Below are positions 9,305 through 18,386 of a DNA stretch of 64,000 bases, one piece after another. The stretch covers positions 682,001-746,000 of the forward strand of contig NZ_LIVQ01000001.1 in the NCBI RefSeq assembly GCF_001905445.1, given 5' to 3'. The position numbers and the translations under genes were made by a program. The DNA comes from Streptomyces sp. CB00455 (GTDB lineage: Bacteria; Actinomycetota; Actinomycetes; Streptomycetales; Streptomycetaceae). A model generated the notes under the pieces. It had not been told where the DNA came from. It searched no databases and saw only the letters and a program-made list of their open reading frames with translations. Position 1 is the first letter of the stretch; each line of letters begins with the position of its first letter.

Positions 9305-10660
9305 GTGGCCGCCAGGCGCGACAGAACGCACTATCTCTACATCGCGGTGATCGCCGCGGTGCTGCTCGGCATCGCCGTCGGCTTCGCCGCACCCGGCGTG
9401 GCCGTCGAGCTGAAGCCGCTGGGCACCGGTTTCGTCAATCTCATCAAGATGATGATCTCGCCCGTGATCTTCTGCACGATCGTGCTGGGCATCGGCTCGG
9501 TCCGCAAGGCCGCCAAGGTGGGGGCGGTGGGCGGTCTCGCCCTCGGCTACTTCATGGTGATGTCCACGGTGGCCCTCGCCATCGGCCTGCTGGTCGGCAA
9601 CCTGCTGGAGCCGGGCAGCGGCCTGCACCTGACCGAGGCGGCGCGCAGCGCCGGCGAGGCGCAGGCCAAGGCGGGCGGGGCGCAGAGCACCCCGGAGTTC
9701 CTCCTGGGGATCATCCCGACCACGCTGGTGTCCGCCCTCACCGGCGGCGAGGTGCTCCAGACCCTGCTGGTCGCCCTGCTCGTCGGATTCGCGCTCCAGG
9801 CCATGGGACCGGCGGGCGAACCCCTGCTGCGCAGGATCGGGCACGTGCAGAAGCTGGTCTTCCGGGTGCTCGCGATGATCATGTGGGCGGCGCCGGTGGG
9901 TGCCTTCGGCGCGATCGCGGCGGTGGTCGGGGCGACCGGCATGGACGCGCTGAAGTCCCTGGCCGTCATCATGATCGGGTTCTACACGACCTGTCTGATC
10001 TTCGTCTTCCTGGTGCTGGGCACGCTGCTGCGGGTGTGTACGGGGGTCAACGTGTTCTCCCTGCTGCGCTACCTGGGGCGGGAGTTCCTGCTGATCCTGT
10101 CGACCTCCTCCTCGGAGTCGGCGCTGCCGCGGCTCATCGCGAAGATGGAGCACCTGGGGGTGTCACGGCCGGTCACCGGGATCACGGTGCCGACCGGGTA
10201 CTCCTTCAACCTGGACGGCACCGCGATCTACCTGACGATGTCCTCGCTGTTCATCGCGGAGGCGATGGGCAAGCCGCTCGCCCTGGGTGAGCAGATCTCG
10301 CTGCTGCTGTTCATGGTCATCGCCTCCAAGGGCGCGGCCGGGGTGACCGGCGCGGGCCTCGCCACGCTGGCGGGCGGGCTCCAGTCGCACCGGCCGGAAC
10401 TCGTGGACGGCGTCGGCCTGATCGTGGGCATCGACCGGTTCATGAGCGAGGCGCGGGCGCTGACGAACTTCGCGGGCAACGCGATCGCGACGGTGCTCAT
10501 CGGGACGTGGACGAAGGAGTTCGACCACGGGCGGGCCGCCGAGGTGCTGGCCGGGCGGCTGCCCTTCGACGAAACCACGCTGGTCGACGACGTGCACGGC
10601 GAGCCGGAGGGCGCCGTACCGCCGCAGCCGGCGGGTGACAAGGACGGCGTGCCGGTCTGA
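9305..10660 (+). CDS. dctA: DAACS-family dicarboxylate:cation symporter (DctA-like)
   Basis: 451 residues from GTG 9305 behind a clear aggagg. An inner-membrane symporter of the glutamate transporter-homologue fold: N-terminal GTGFVNLIKMMISPVIF, the serine-rich re-entrant loop STSSSESALPRL, the GYSFNLDGTAIY motif (family NMDGT region) and GVTGAGLATLAGGL. The serine-rich loop and neighbouring CitA/CitB-type system point to C4-dicarboxylates (malate, fumarate, succinate) rather than glutamate. Divergent from the kinase gene, 105 bases apart. Confidence 0.93.
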   Translation: MAARRDRTHYLYIAVIAAVLLGIAVGFAAPGVAVELKPLGTGFVNLIKMMISPVIFCTIVLGIGSVRKAAKVGAVGGLALGYFMVMSTVALAIGLLVGNLLEPGSGLHLTEAARSAGEAQAKAGGAQSTPEFLLGIIPTTLVSALTGGEVLQTLLVALLVGFALQAMGPAGEPLLRRIGHVQKLVFRVLAMIMWAAPVGAFGAIAAVVGATGMDALKSLAVIMIGFYTTCLIFVFLVLGTLLRVCTGVNVFSLLRYLGREFLLILSTSSSESALPRLIAKMEHLGVSRPVTGITVPTGYSFNLDGTAIYLTMSSLFIAEAMGKPLALGEQISLLLFMVIASKGAAGVTGAGLATLAGGLQSHRPELVDGVGLIVGIDRFMSEARALTNFAGNAIATVLIGTWTKEFDHGRAAEVLAGRLPFDETTLVDDVHGEPEGAVPPQPAGDKDGVPV

Positions 10661-10675
10661 CGGTCGCGCCCCCGC

Positions 10676-10687
10676 GGGGGGGGGGGG
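10676..10687. repeat. G12 homopolymer in the dctA - subtilase intergenic region
   Basis: Twelve consecutive G residues follow cccgc directly after the symporter stop (10658-10660). It is the longest homopolymer I noticed in the window. It may be a real slippery tract or an assembly artefact; it lies outside coding sequence. Confidence 0.8.
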
Positions 10688-10894
10688 CACCGGGCAGGGC
10701 TCGCCCCCACGGTGCCCAGCCCGGCCGGCCCCCACACCTCCGACAAGGGGCTGTTTTCAGCCACCGCCCGGACAATGCGCCTGCTGTAAAAGGTACTTCC
10801 ATATCGGGGCACGCGTCTGACATCTTGCGTCCACCACTCGTTTCGTACGGCCCGCCAGGTGTCTTCCGCACCCGCCGGGTCATCGGAGGACGCA

Positions 10895-12706
10895 TTGATA
10901 CCCCACATATCCGGCCGACCTCGACGCACCCTCGTGCTGGCCGCCACGCTCGGCGCCGCACTCGCTTTCGGGGCTCCCGCCGCGCTCGCCGGCACCGCCC
11001 CCGTGTCCCCCTCCGGCACCGCCTCGGCCCCGGCGGCCGCGGCGCCCAAGGCGGCGGCCCCGACTTCCCAGAGTGCGACCTGGGTTGCCGGCATCCGCTC
11101 CTACCTCGTCATCACGGCCCCCGGTGACAGCTCGGCGGTACGCTCGGCCGTCACCGCCAACGGCGGCACGGTCTTCGCGAACTACGACGCGATCGGCGTG
11201 ATCGTCGCCCACTCGTCCTCCGCCGGCTTCGCCGCCGCCATGCGGGGCGTCAGCGGGGTCCAGCAGGTCGGCGCCACCCGCACCTCGGACGTGCCCGCGG
11301 ACGCCTACAACCCGGCGCTGCCCGCCAATCCGGCGCAGTCCACCACCCCCGCGGGCGAACCGGTCCGCGCCGACATGGCGCAGATCAAGGCCGACCAGGC
11401 CTGGGCGGTCAGCATCGGCTCCGCATCGGTCAAGGTCGGCATCCTGGACACCGGTGTGGACGACCAGCACCAGGACCTGGCCCCGAACTTCAACGCCGCG
11501 GACTCGGCGTCCTGCGCGTACGGCAAGGCGGACACCCGCGCCGGCTCCTGGCGGGACGTCGGCTCCCACGGCACGCACGTCGCCGGTACGGTCGCGGCCG
11601 CCAAGAACGGCAAGGGCGTCATCGGAGTGGCCCCGGGCGTGAAGATCTCCTCGGTGCGCATCGCCGAGCCCGGCTCCTCGCTCTTCTTCGCCGAGAACAC
11701 CGTCTGCGGTTTCGTCTGGGCCGGTGACCACGGGTTCAAGGTCACCAACAACAGCTACTACACGGACCCGTGGCAGTTCAACTGCCCGGACAACGCCGAC
11801 CAGGCCGCGATCATCGAGGGCGTCAAGCGCGCCCAGGAGTACGCGGAGGGCAAGGGCTCGCTCCAGGTCGCGGCCGCGGGCAATTCCAACATGGACCTGG
11901 CCAACAAGAAGACCGACACCGAGAGCCCCAACGACTCGACCCCGGTCACCCGCACCATCACCAACGCCTGCCTGGACATCCCGACCGAGCTTCCGGGCGT
12001 GGTCACCGTCTCGGCGATGGGCACCACCGCGAAGGCGTCCTACTCCAACTACGGCCTCAACGTCGTCGACGTCACGGCCCCGGGCGGCGACGCCACCGGC
12101 ATCTACAGCACCCAGCCGGGCGGCAAGTACGGCACCATGAGCGGCACCTCGATGGCCTCCCCGCACGTGACCGGTGTGGCCGCGCTGCTCGCGAGCACCA
12201 ACCCGGGCATCACCCCGGCGCAGCTGCGCGACAAGCTGGCCACCCAGGCGGGCGACGTCGCCTGCCCGTCGGACAGCCGCTGCACCGGCACCACCGCGAA
12301 GAACGGCTTCTTCGGCGAGGGCCAGGTCGACGCGCTCAAGGCCGTCGGCGCCACCCCGCCGCCCGGCAAGTACTTCGAGAACGCCGGTGACGTCGCCATC
12401 GGCGACAACACCACGGTCGAGAGCCCGATCACCGTCAGCGGGATCACCGGCAACGCCCCGGCCACCCTCAAGGTGGGCGTGAACATCGTGCACACCTACA
12501 TCGGTGACCTGAAGGTCGACCTCGTCGCGCCCGACGGCAGCGTCTACACGGTGCACAACCGGGCCGGCGGCGGCACCGACAACATCAGCCAGGTCTACAC
12601 CGTCAACGCCTCCTCGGAGGCCGCGAACGGCACCTGGAAGCTCCGGGTGAACGACAACGCCGGCGGCGACACCGGCAGGATCGACTCCTGGAACCTCACC
12701 TTCTAG
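10895..12706 (+). CDS. Secreted subtilisin-family (S8) serine protease with C-terminal proprotein-convertase P domain
   Basis: 603 residues from TTG 10895, chosen because ggagga ends 4 bases before it and it gives a proper signal peptide (RPRRTLVLAATLGAALAFGAPAALAG). Then an Ala/Pro spacer and an inhibitor-I9-like prodomain (SYLVITAPGDSSAVRSAV), followed by the catalytic domain: Asp in VGILDTGVD, His in GSHGTHVAGT, oxyanion Asn in AAAGNSN, Ser in GTSMASPHVTG. The last about 105 residues (from YFENAGDVAIGD) are a P domain with TYIGDLKVDLVAPDG and GTWKLRVND. A GTG at 10859 is in frame but lacks a signal-peptide N-region. It is an extracellular endopeptidase. Confidence 0.94.
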   Translation: MIPHISGRPRRTLVLAATLGAALAFGAPAALAGTAPVSPSGTASAPAAAAPKAAAPTSQSATWVAGIRSYLVITAPGDSSAVRSAVTANGGTVFANYDAIGVIVAHSSSAGFAAAMRGVSGVQQVGATRTSDVPADAYNPALPANPAQSTTPAGEPVRADMAQIKADQAWAVSIGSASVKVGILDTGVDDQHQDLAPNFNAADSASCAYGKADTRAGSWRDVGSHGTHVAGTVAAAKNGKGVIGVAPGVKISSVRIAEPGSSLFFAENTVCGFVWAGDHGFKVTNNSYYTDPWQFNCPDNADQAAIIEGVKRAQEYAEGKGSLQVAAAGNSNMDLANKKTDTESPNDSTPVTRTITNACLDIPTELPGVVTVSAMGTTAKASYSNYGLNVVDVTAPGGDATGIYSTQPGGKYGTMSGTSMASPHVTGVAALLASTNPGITPAQLRDKLATQAGDVACPSDSRCTGTTAKNGFFGEGQVDALKAVGATPPPGKYFENAGDVAIGDNTTVESPITVSGITGNAPATLKVGVNIVHTYIGDLKVDLVAPDGSVYTVHNRAGGGTDNISQVYTVNASSEAANGTWKLRVNDNAGGDTGRIDSWNLTF

Positions 12707-12726
12707 GACGTCCGTCACCACCGCCG

Positions 12727-12764
12727 GGGCCACCGGGCAGCGGTTCGACCGCTCCCGGTGGCCC
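12727..12764. terminator. Probable bidirectional terminator between subtilase and FhuF-like gene
   Basis: gggccaccggg (12727-12737) pairs with cccggtggccc (12754-12764), and the inner agcggt/accgct extends the stem. It lies 20 bases after the protease stop and just before the convergent gene's stop. Confidence 0.7.
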
Positions 12765-12771
12765 TGTGGCG

Positions 12772-13440
12772 TCAGCGGGTCCGCAGCACGCAGTCCCCGC
12801 AGAACCCGCCGCCGGGCACCCTGTAGTAGAGGCAGCAGCTGCGCCGTACGAAGGCCACCCCGAGGCCCGGTTCGTGGACGAAGGCACCGGCGCCCGCCAG
12901 TGGACCGTCCCCGGTGAGCAGGGCGGCCGCCGACCGCACCGCCGCCTCCCCCTCCACCCGGTCGGTGAGCACCCGCAGCGCCCCGACGAGTGCGGAGGCG
13001 GCGTTGCCCCGCAGCACCTTCGGCGAGATGCCGAAGCCCTCCCGCAGCCCCGCGCCCAGCACCGCGAGGTTCCCGAGGACGGTCGTGCCCAAGGACTCGG
13101 CGGGCAGTGCCACGGGGCCGGGCAGCCACAGCTCCAGCGAACCCCCGGCGGGCAGCCGCCACCGCACGTGGCCGGGATCCAGGTCCGGCACCCGCCCCGC
13201 GAGGGCCACGCACCCCAGCCCGACCGACCACAGCCGCGCGGCGATCCCGAACTGCGCCGTCGATGCGGCCACCCGGTCCGGCCCGGTGCCGGTCCGCCGG
13301 CCGACCTCGGCCACGTACGAACGCAGTCGCTCCCCGTAGAGCTCCCCCAGCGGCCGGAAACCGGGGCCGGGGGGCTCCTTGCCGTACGGCACGGCGAAGA
13401 AGGGGCCCACCGCGGCCAGAGTGCGCAGTACCTCGTCCAT
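12772..13440 (-). CDS. FhuF-like [2Fe-2S] protein (siderophore ferric-iron reductase family)
   Basis: 222 residues. The C-terminus has the FhuF C-terminal signature RRSCCLYYRVPGGGFCGDCVL: a Cys-Cys pair and a C-x-x-C that ligate a 2Fe-2S cluster. The upstream part (LWSVGLGCVALAGRVPDLDP, NAASALVGALRVL) matches the alpha-helical FhuF fold. Family members reduce Fe(III)-siderophores in the cytoplasm. There is no siderophore gene next to it; the neighbour is a broken MFS gene whose start faces away, so any link to iron is by family only. Confidence 0.85.
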   Translation of the reverse strand: MDEVLRTLAAVGPFFAVPYGKEPPGPGFRPLGELYGERLRSYVAEVGRRTGTGPDRVAASTAQFGIAARLWSVGLGCVALAGRVPDLDPGHVRWRLPAGGSLELWLPGPVALPAESLGTTVLGNLAVLGAGLREGFGISPKVLRGNAASALVGALRVLTDRVEGEAAVRSAAALLTGDGPLAGAGAFVHEPGLGVAFVRRSCCLYYRVPGGGFCGDCVLRTR

Positions 13441-13496
13441 CCCCGGATGATCTCAGCCGGGGGCGGGGGCAACGTCTCCGGGCGGCCCGGCAGGAG

Positions 13497-14779
13497 TCAC
13501 CCCGGCCGTACGACGGCCGCTGGGGGCCCGGCCTCCCGCCGGACCGCCGCGGCCCGGCGCACCGCCGGGCCCATCCCGTAGGAGGCGGCCAGCAGGACCG
13601 CGCCGAGCAGCAGCCAGCCCGGGATGCCCCAGCCGAGCAGCAGCCAGGTCAGCACCAGCGGGCCGGCGGTCCTCGCCAGCGGGACCCCCGTACCGAAGAA
13701 CCCCTGGTACTGGCCGATCCGGTCCGCGGGGGCCAGCGCGAAGCCGATCTGCCAGGAGCCGGCGGACTGCCGCATCTCGGCGTCCACCTGGAGCGCCGCT
13801 GCCACCACCAGCAGGGCCGCGGCCGCCCGGCCGGAACCCGGCAGCGCGGAGGCGGCGAACACCGCACAGGAAGCGGCCATGACCAGCCCGGACATCCGCA
13901 CCGCCCGCCGCGCCGCGTCCAGGCCGCTCACCGGACGGGCCGTGCGCACCTGCAGCAGCATCACGGCGACGGTGTTCAGCACGAACAGTGCCGACACGAG
14001 CCAGCCCGGCGCGTGCGTGCGCTCCACGATCCACAGCGGGACGGCGAGGCTCAGCAGCGGCATGCGCAGCAGCAGGACCGCGTTCAGCAGGGTGACCAGC
14101 GCGTACGGACGGTCGCGGAGCACGGCCAGCCGGGGCTCCCCGGCCGCCCGGCCCGCCACCGGGGCCACCGGCGGCAGGCCCAGCAGGACGGCGGCGCAGA
14201 CCAGGAAGCCCACCCCGTCCAGGACGAACACCGCGAGGTAGGCGCGCGCAGTGTCCGCGCCCAGGGCGAGGCCGCCGAGCGCAGCGCCCAGCGCCAGCCC
14301 GCCGTTGAGCATGGACTGGAGGTGGGCCAGCACCCCCGTGCGCTGCTGCGGCGGGACCAGCCCCGCGAGCAGCGCCTGACGCGCGGCCGCAAGCCGCACT
14401 GGGCGGTGGCGTACACGGTGACGGCGAACAGGAAGGCCCAGAAGGACCGGATGAAGAGGAAGGCGAAGACCGAGGCGGCGGTGGCCACCGCCAGGGCCGC
14501 CGAGGTGCCTCGGGGCCCCCGCCGGTCGGCGAGCGCCCCGAGGGGCACCCCGGCGACGGAGCCGACGGCCCAGGCGAGCGTCAGCCCGAGGCCGATCTGC
14601 GCGGGCGAGAGACCGACCACGCGGGTGAAGTAGAGCGCCGAACAGACGTAGTAGGCGCCGTCTCCGACGGAGTTGCTCAGCTGGGCTGCGGCCAGGCGGC
14701 GCGGCGCCCCGGGCGGGGGCAGGATCCGTATCGTCACCGGCTCATTGGACCAGCCGGACGGCGCGCTCCACTGGGCCAT
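13497..14779 (-). pseudogene. MFS transporter, disrupted by a single-base frameshift
   Basis: The first frame starts at ATG 14779 (MAQWSAPSGWSNEP, aaagggg upstream) and gives GLSPAQIGLGLTLAWAVGSVAG and ADRRGPRG, a normal MFS N-half, up to YATAQCGL. There the sense continues in another frame as AAARQALLAGLVPPQQR and an intact C-half to the stop at 13497. The span is 1283 bases, one short of a multiple of three, so one base is missing in about 14380-14400. Apart from this the gene would encode 427 residues with about 12 membrane segments. It could be a real mutation or a sequencing error; no other damage is visible. Confidence 0.85.
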
Positions 14780-15188
14780 TCGGCGCCCCTTTCGGCGTAC
14801 CACTGCGTCCTTCGCTCGCAGTCCGGCGGGGAACGCCGGCAGCCATGCCCGCCGACGCCCGACCCTCACCGTATCCGCGCAGGTCAGGGGCGGTTTTACG
14901 GAAGCCGGCGGCGGCCGGCGCGACCGTCCGGCACACCCTCGTCGTACGGGGCGCGGGAGCCTGCGCGGACCTGGATCACGGGCGCTGCGCAGCGGGGACC
15001 CGAGGCGTCGGAAAAGAGTCTTGCGCCATTGCCGGATCGGGGGTTCATGAGAGGACTTCCAGGAGCTACATTGAGCCACTCGCGTTCACGTGACAGCCCG
15101 TTGCCTTTCACCCGTGTTTTGCACGGGGGGCGACGTCAGGGACGCAGACTGTGCAACCACCCCACCGCCCAGAAGGACCGAAGGCTCC
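14780..15188. other. Divergent intergenic region, no gene seen
   Basis: About 400 bases between the start of the broken MFS gene and the GNAT gene. It should hold both promoters. The part near 15060-15130 is somewhat less GC-rich (ttgagccactcgcgttcacgt, ttttgcacgg). I see no coding potential, strong repeat or hairpin. Confidence 0.5.
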
Positions 15189-15875
15189 GTGCCCGTACCC
15201 GTACACCTCGCGGGCCGCACCGTGCGGCTCGAGCCCCTCGCCCCCCGCCACACCGAGGCCCTGGCCGTGGCCGGGGCCGAGGATCGTACGACTTACGCCT
15301 TCACTCCCGTGCCCCACGGCGTGCAGGCGTCCCACGAGTACATCGACCGTGCCCTCGCCGATCAGGCGGCGGGTCGATCACTCCCGTTCGCGGTGGTCAG
15401 AGCCACCGACGGGCGGGTCGTCGGTTCGACCCGGTTCCTGGAACTCGACTACTGGCAGGGGCCCCTGGTGTGGCCCGCCGTGCCCGGTGTCCCGTTCGGC
15501 GATCCGGCGACGGCGGTCCCCGATGCCGCCGAGATCGGCAACACCTGGCTGTCCCCGGGCGCCCAGGGCACCGGCATCAACACCGAGGCGAAGCTGCTCA
15601 TGCTCCGCCATGCCTTCGAGACGTGGGGCGTGCGGCGCATCTCGCTGCGCGCGGACGCCCGCAACGCTCGCTCGCGGGCCGCGATGGAACGTCTCGGCTT
15701 CACCTGCGAGGGGGTCCGCCGGGCCCACTCGCGGGGGCTCGACGGCGCGGTCCGCAGTACGGCCTTCTATTCGGTCCTCGACGAGGAGTGGCCGGCCGTG
15801 CGGTCGGTCATCGAGACGAGGCTGTCGGCCGGTGCGCCGCGCAAGCGGCGCCGCAAGACGCTCGTCCCGGCGTAA
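15189..15875 (+). CDS. GNAT-family N-acetyltransferase (RimJ/RimL type)
   Basis: 228 residues from GTG 15189 (VPVPVHLAGRTVRLEPL), with gaagg 5 bases upstream; an earlier in-frame ATG/GTG would add an unrelated N-terminus. The fold is recognisable: VRLEPLAPRHTEAL, VVGSTRFLELDYWQ, EIGNTWLSPGAQGTGINTEAK (acetyl-CoA pyrophosphate loop) and RISLRADARNARSRAAMERLGFTCEG, the classic RimJ/RimL ending. The acceptor substrate cannot be predicted; protein N-terminal alpha-amines or small amines are both possible. Confidence 0.9.
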   Translation: MPVPVHLAGRTVRLEPLAPRHTEALAVAGAEDRTTYAFTPVPHGVQASHEYIDRALADQAAGRSLPFAVVRATDGRVVGSTRFLELDYWQGPLVWPAVPGVPFGDPATAVPDAAEIGNTWLSPGAQGTGINTEAKLLMLRHAFETWGVRRISLRADARNARSRAAMERLGFTCEGVRRAHSRGLDGAVRSTAFYSVLDEEWPAVRSVIETRLSAGAPRKRRRKTLVPA

Positions 15876-15920
15876 GCGGTCCGGCTCGCCCGCGCCCTCG
15901 CCGCCCGCCCCTCCCCGGTG

Positions 15921-16949
15921 TCAGCCGAGGAGGGCGGGGGCGAGGGCCGACGTCATCAGCCGGGCGGGGGCGCCACTGCCGTCGGCCGCGGTCGCGTACA
16001 GGTCGGATCCGAAGTCCCCCGGCAGGGAGTAGACGACCGTCCGGTCGTCGGTCCACACCACCTGGTCGTCCACGCTGCGCTCCTCCGCCAGCGGGGTCTC
16101 CCGCATCGTGGGAAGGTCCAGGGCGTACAGGCGCCACGGCGCGTCGGCCGGCAGGCCGGGGACGCGCTTCTTGAACACCAGCCGGGTGCCGTCGGGCGAC
16201 AGCGACGGGCACTCCAAGTTCTCGCGCAACACGGTGACCGTGCGCTCCGCGAGGTCGCCGCGTACGAGGTGGGTCCGGCCTTGCGTCGCGAGGGTCGCGT
16301 AGAAGGTCTTCTCATCGGCGGCGAAGGTGACCCCCCAGAAGTTCACGTCGGCGTTGCGGTAGGTCCGCCCGTCCTTGCGGATCGTGAAGTCCTCCAGCGA
16401 GGCGTCGAGCTTGCCCGTGCGCAGGTCGAGCAGCGAGGTGCGCGTGGAGAAGTCCGTCCCGGCGTACGAGTCCCCTCCCACGAAGACCGTCCACGCGGCC
16501 AGGTGTCCGCCGGGCGAGACCCGCGCCCGGGTGGGGATGCCGGCGAGCGGATGGCTGGAGACCTCCCTGAGGCGGGAGTCGAGGACCACGGCCCGGTAGC
16601 CGTCCTGGACGCCGCTCTTGTCGGTGCGCAGGCAGATCCCGGTGCCGGCTGCCGCGTGGAAGCGCAGGCAGGCGACGCCGGAGGCGGTACGCGCCCCCTC
16701 GGGCGAGGCGGCCGGGACGGTGGCGAGTTCGTCGCGGTGCGGGCCCCACGCCATGTTCCGGAAGACGATCCGCGGGCCGCCTTCGCCCGGAGCCAGGGAG
16801 ACCGCGCCCGCGGTGACCTGCGGCCCGCCGGCCTGGGCCCGGTCCTTCGCCTCGGCCCGGGAGGAGGCCCGCAGGAAGGCGAGCGCGCCCACGGCGGCGA
16901 GCAGGACGAGTGCGGCGGCCAGGATCAGGATCCGGCGCTGGAGGGTCAT
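15921..16949 (-). CDS. Membrane-anchored TolB-like beta-propeller protein
   Basis: 342 residues. An N-terminal signal anchor (LQRRILILAAALVLLAAVGALAFL) without a lipobox Cys is followed by an extracytoplasmic domain with WD40/TolB-like blade repeats: GIPTRARVSPGGHLAAWTVF, LECPSLSPDGTRLVFKK, DDQVVWTDDRTVVYSLP and SDLYATAADGSGAPARL. Such propellers are scaffolds; no catalytic motif is visible. It is the last gene in a same-strand run after a phosphoesterase and an MFS transporter, separated from the MFS stop by about 105 bases that contain a short duplication. Confidence 0.8.
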   Translation of the reverse strand: MTLQRRILILAAALVLLAAVGALAFLRASSRAEAKDRAQAGGPQVTAGAVSLAPGEGGPRIVFRNMAWGPHRDELATVPAASPEGARTASGVACLRFHAAAGTGICLRTDKSGVQDGYRAVVLDSRLREVSSHPLAGIPTRARVSPGGHLAAWTVFVGGDSYAGTDFSTRTSLLDLRTGKLDASLEDFTIRKDGRTYRNADVNFWGVTFAADEKTFYATLATQGRTHLVRGDLAERTVTVLRENLECPSLSPDGTRLVFKKRVPGLPADAPWRLYALDLPTMRETPLAEERSVDDQVVWTDDRTVVYSLPGDFGSDLYATAADGSGAPARLMTSALAPALLG

Positions 16950-17005
16950 GGGGGGCGGGCCTTTCTCTCGTGCGGCGGCGGTGCCGGACGGCGGGGGCAG
17001 CCGGA

Positions 17006-17072
17006 CCGGCGGCGGTGTCAGGTGGCGGCGGGGCGGCCGACCGGCGGCGGTGGTGTCACGTGGCGGCGGGGC
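17006..17072. repeat. Tandem duplication copying the 3' end and stop codon of the MFS gene
   Basis: A roughly 30-base unit (ccggcggcggtg...ggtggcggcggggc) occurs at 17006-17034 and again at 17041-17072 with a 3-base difference. The second copy contains the last codons and stop (17056-17058) of the MFS gene, so on the coding strand the gene end is copied just downstream of the real stop. Confidence 0.7.
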
Positions 17073-18384
17073 GCAGTCGGGCGCAGACCGCCACGGCCGC
17101 GGCCAGCAGGACCGCGGCGGCGCCGAGTGCCGGGCGGGCGCCCCAGAGGGTCCAGGCGGCGCCGAAGCCGAGGGCGGCGGCGAAGCGGGCGAGGGCCTGG
17201 CCGGTCTGGACGAGGGCGAGCCCGGCCCCCCGGTGTTCTTCGGGCACGGCTCCGGCCGCGGCGGCCATCAGCACGCCGTCGGTGGCGGCGTAGAACCCGC
17301 CGTGCAGCAGGAGCACCGCGTACGGCAGGGCGGGGTGGTGGCCGCCGGCCAGGAGCAGTCCGTAGGCGAGCAGCAGGGCGAGGTGGCCGCCCAGGAAGAC
17401 GCGGCCGCGGCCGATGCGGTCCGCGAGCCGCCCGAGGGGCAGGGCCAGGAGGAAGAAGGCGGCGGCGGTGCCGAGCGGCAGCAGGGCGAACCAGCGGTCT
17501 GCGATCCGGGTGGCGTGCTGGAGCAGCAGGAAGACGAAGCCGTCGCTGACCGTGCACAGGCCGAGGAGCAGGGCGCACAGACCGGTCCGGCGCAGGTCGC
17601 GGCGGCGCAGCAGGCCGAGGGAGGCGCGCAGCGAGACCCGCTCCTCCCCCGGGTCCGGGCGGCCTCGCACACCGGGGCGGTCCGCGCGTTCGGCTCCGCC
17701 GGTGGTGCCGGGTCCCCCGGTGGCACCGGGCCGGCGGCCGGGGACGAAGAGGACGAGGACGAGCACTCCGAGGGCGGCCACGCACGCGCTGACGGTGAAG
17801 ACGGCGTCGTAACCGTCGGCGGCGCCGCGCAGGATGAGGAAGGCGAGGACCGGGCCGATCAGCGCACCGGCGGTGTCCATCGCCCGGTGCACCCCGAAGG
17901 CGCGGCCGCGGTCCTTGGGGGCGGCGGCGAGGGAGATGAGCGCGTCCCGGGGGGCGGTGCGCAGGCCCTTGCCGGTGCGGTCGAGGGCGAGGACGGCGCC
18001 GATGGCGGGAAGGGTGTGCGCGAGCAGGAGCAGCGGCTTGCACAGGGCGGAGAGGGCGTAGCCCAGGCCGGCGAGGGTCTTGTGGCGGCCGAAGCGGTCG
18101 CCGAGGTGGCCGCCGGTGAGGCGGACCAGCGCGCCGACGCCGTTGTAGACGCCGTCGAGGAGGCCGAATCCGAGCGGGGAGAGCCCGAGTCCGGCGACGA
18201 GGTAGAGCGGGAGCACGGCCGCGACCATCTCGGAGGAGATGTCGGTGATGAGGCTGACCGTGCCGAGGGCGAGCACCGTGGGCGCGAGCGCGGCGCGCCG
18301 CCCGGGCGGGGTGCCCGGGACGGCGGCCGGCTGCTCGGGGGGCACGGCGGGCGCGGGGGTACCGCGGCTGTCCGCAACGTACAT
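17056..18384 (-). CDS. MFS transporter (SLITDxSSEMV subfamily)
   Basis: 442 residues from ATG 18384 (MYVADSRG). Twelve membrane segments; N-half with GTVSLITDISSEMVAAVLPLYL and the inter-helix loop GHLGDRFGRHKTLAGLGY, plus LDRTGKGLRTAPRDALI; C-half with LGRLADRIGRGRVFLGGH. This subfamily is annotated as general efflux/uptake MFS with unknown substrate. Only 2 bases separate its start from the stop of the upstream secreted phosphoesterase, so the two are one transcript. Confidence 0.9.
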   Translation of the reverse strand: MYVADSRGTPAPAVPPEQPAAVPGTPPGRRAALAPTVLALGTVSLITDISSEMVAAVLPLYLVAGLGLSPLGFGLLDGVYNGVGALVRLTGGHLGDRFGRHKTLAGLGYALSALCKPLLLLAHTLPAIGAVLALDRTGKGLRTAPRDALISLAAAPKDRGRAFGVHRAMDTAGALIGPVLAFLILRGAADGYDAVFTVSACVAALGVLVLVLFVPGRRPGATGGPGTTGGAERADRPGVRGRPDPGEERVSLRASLGLLRRRDLRRTGLCALLLGLCTVSDGFVFLLLQHATRIADRWFALLPLGTAAAFFLLALPLGRLADRIGRGRVFLGGHLALLLAYGLLLAGGHHPALPYAVLLLHGGFYAATDGVLMAAAAGAVPEEHRGAGLALVQTGQALARFAAALGFGAAWTLWGARPALGAAAVLLAAAVAVCARLRPAAT

Positions 18385-18386
18385 GG

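Noticed and set aside
12772..13440. FhuF-like protein and the frameshifted MFS as a siderophore export/reduction pair
   Set aside because: There are no siderophore biosynthesis or uptake genes nearby, and the MFS subfamily does not point to siderophores.
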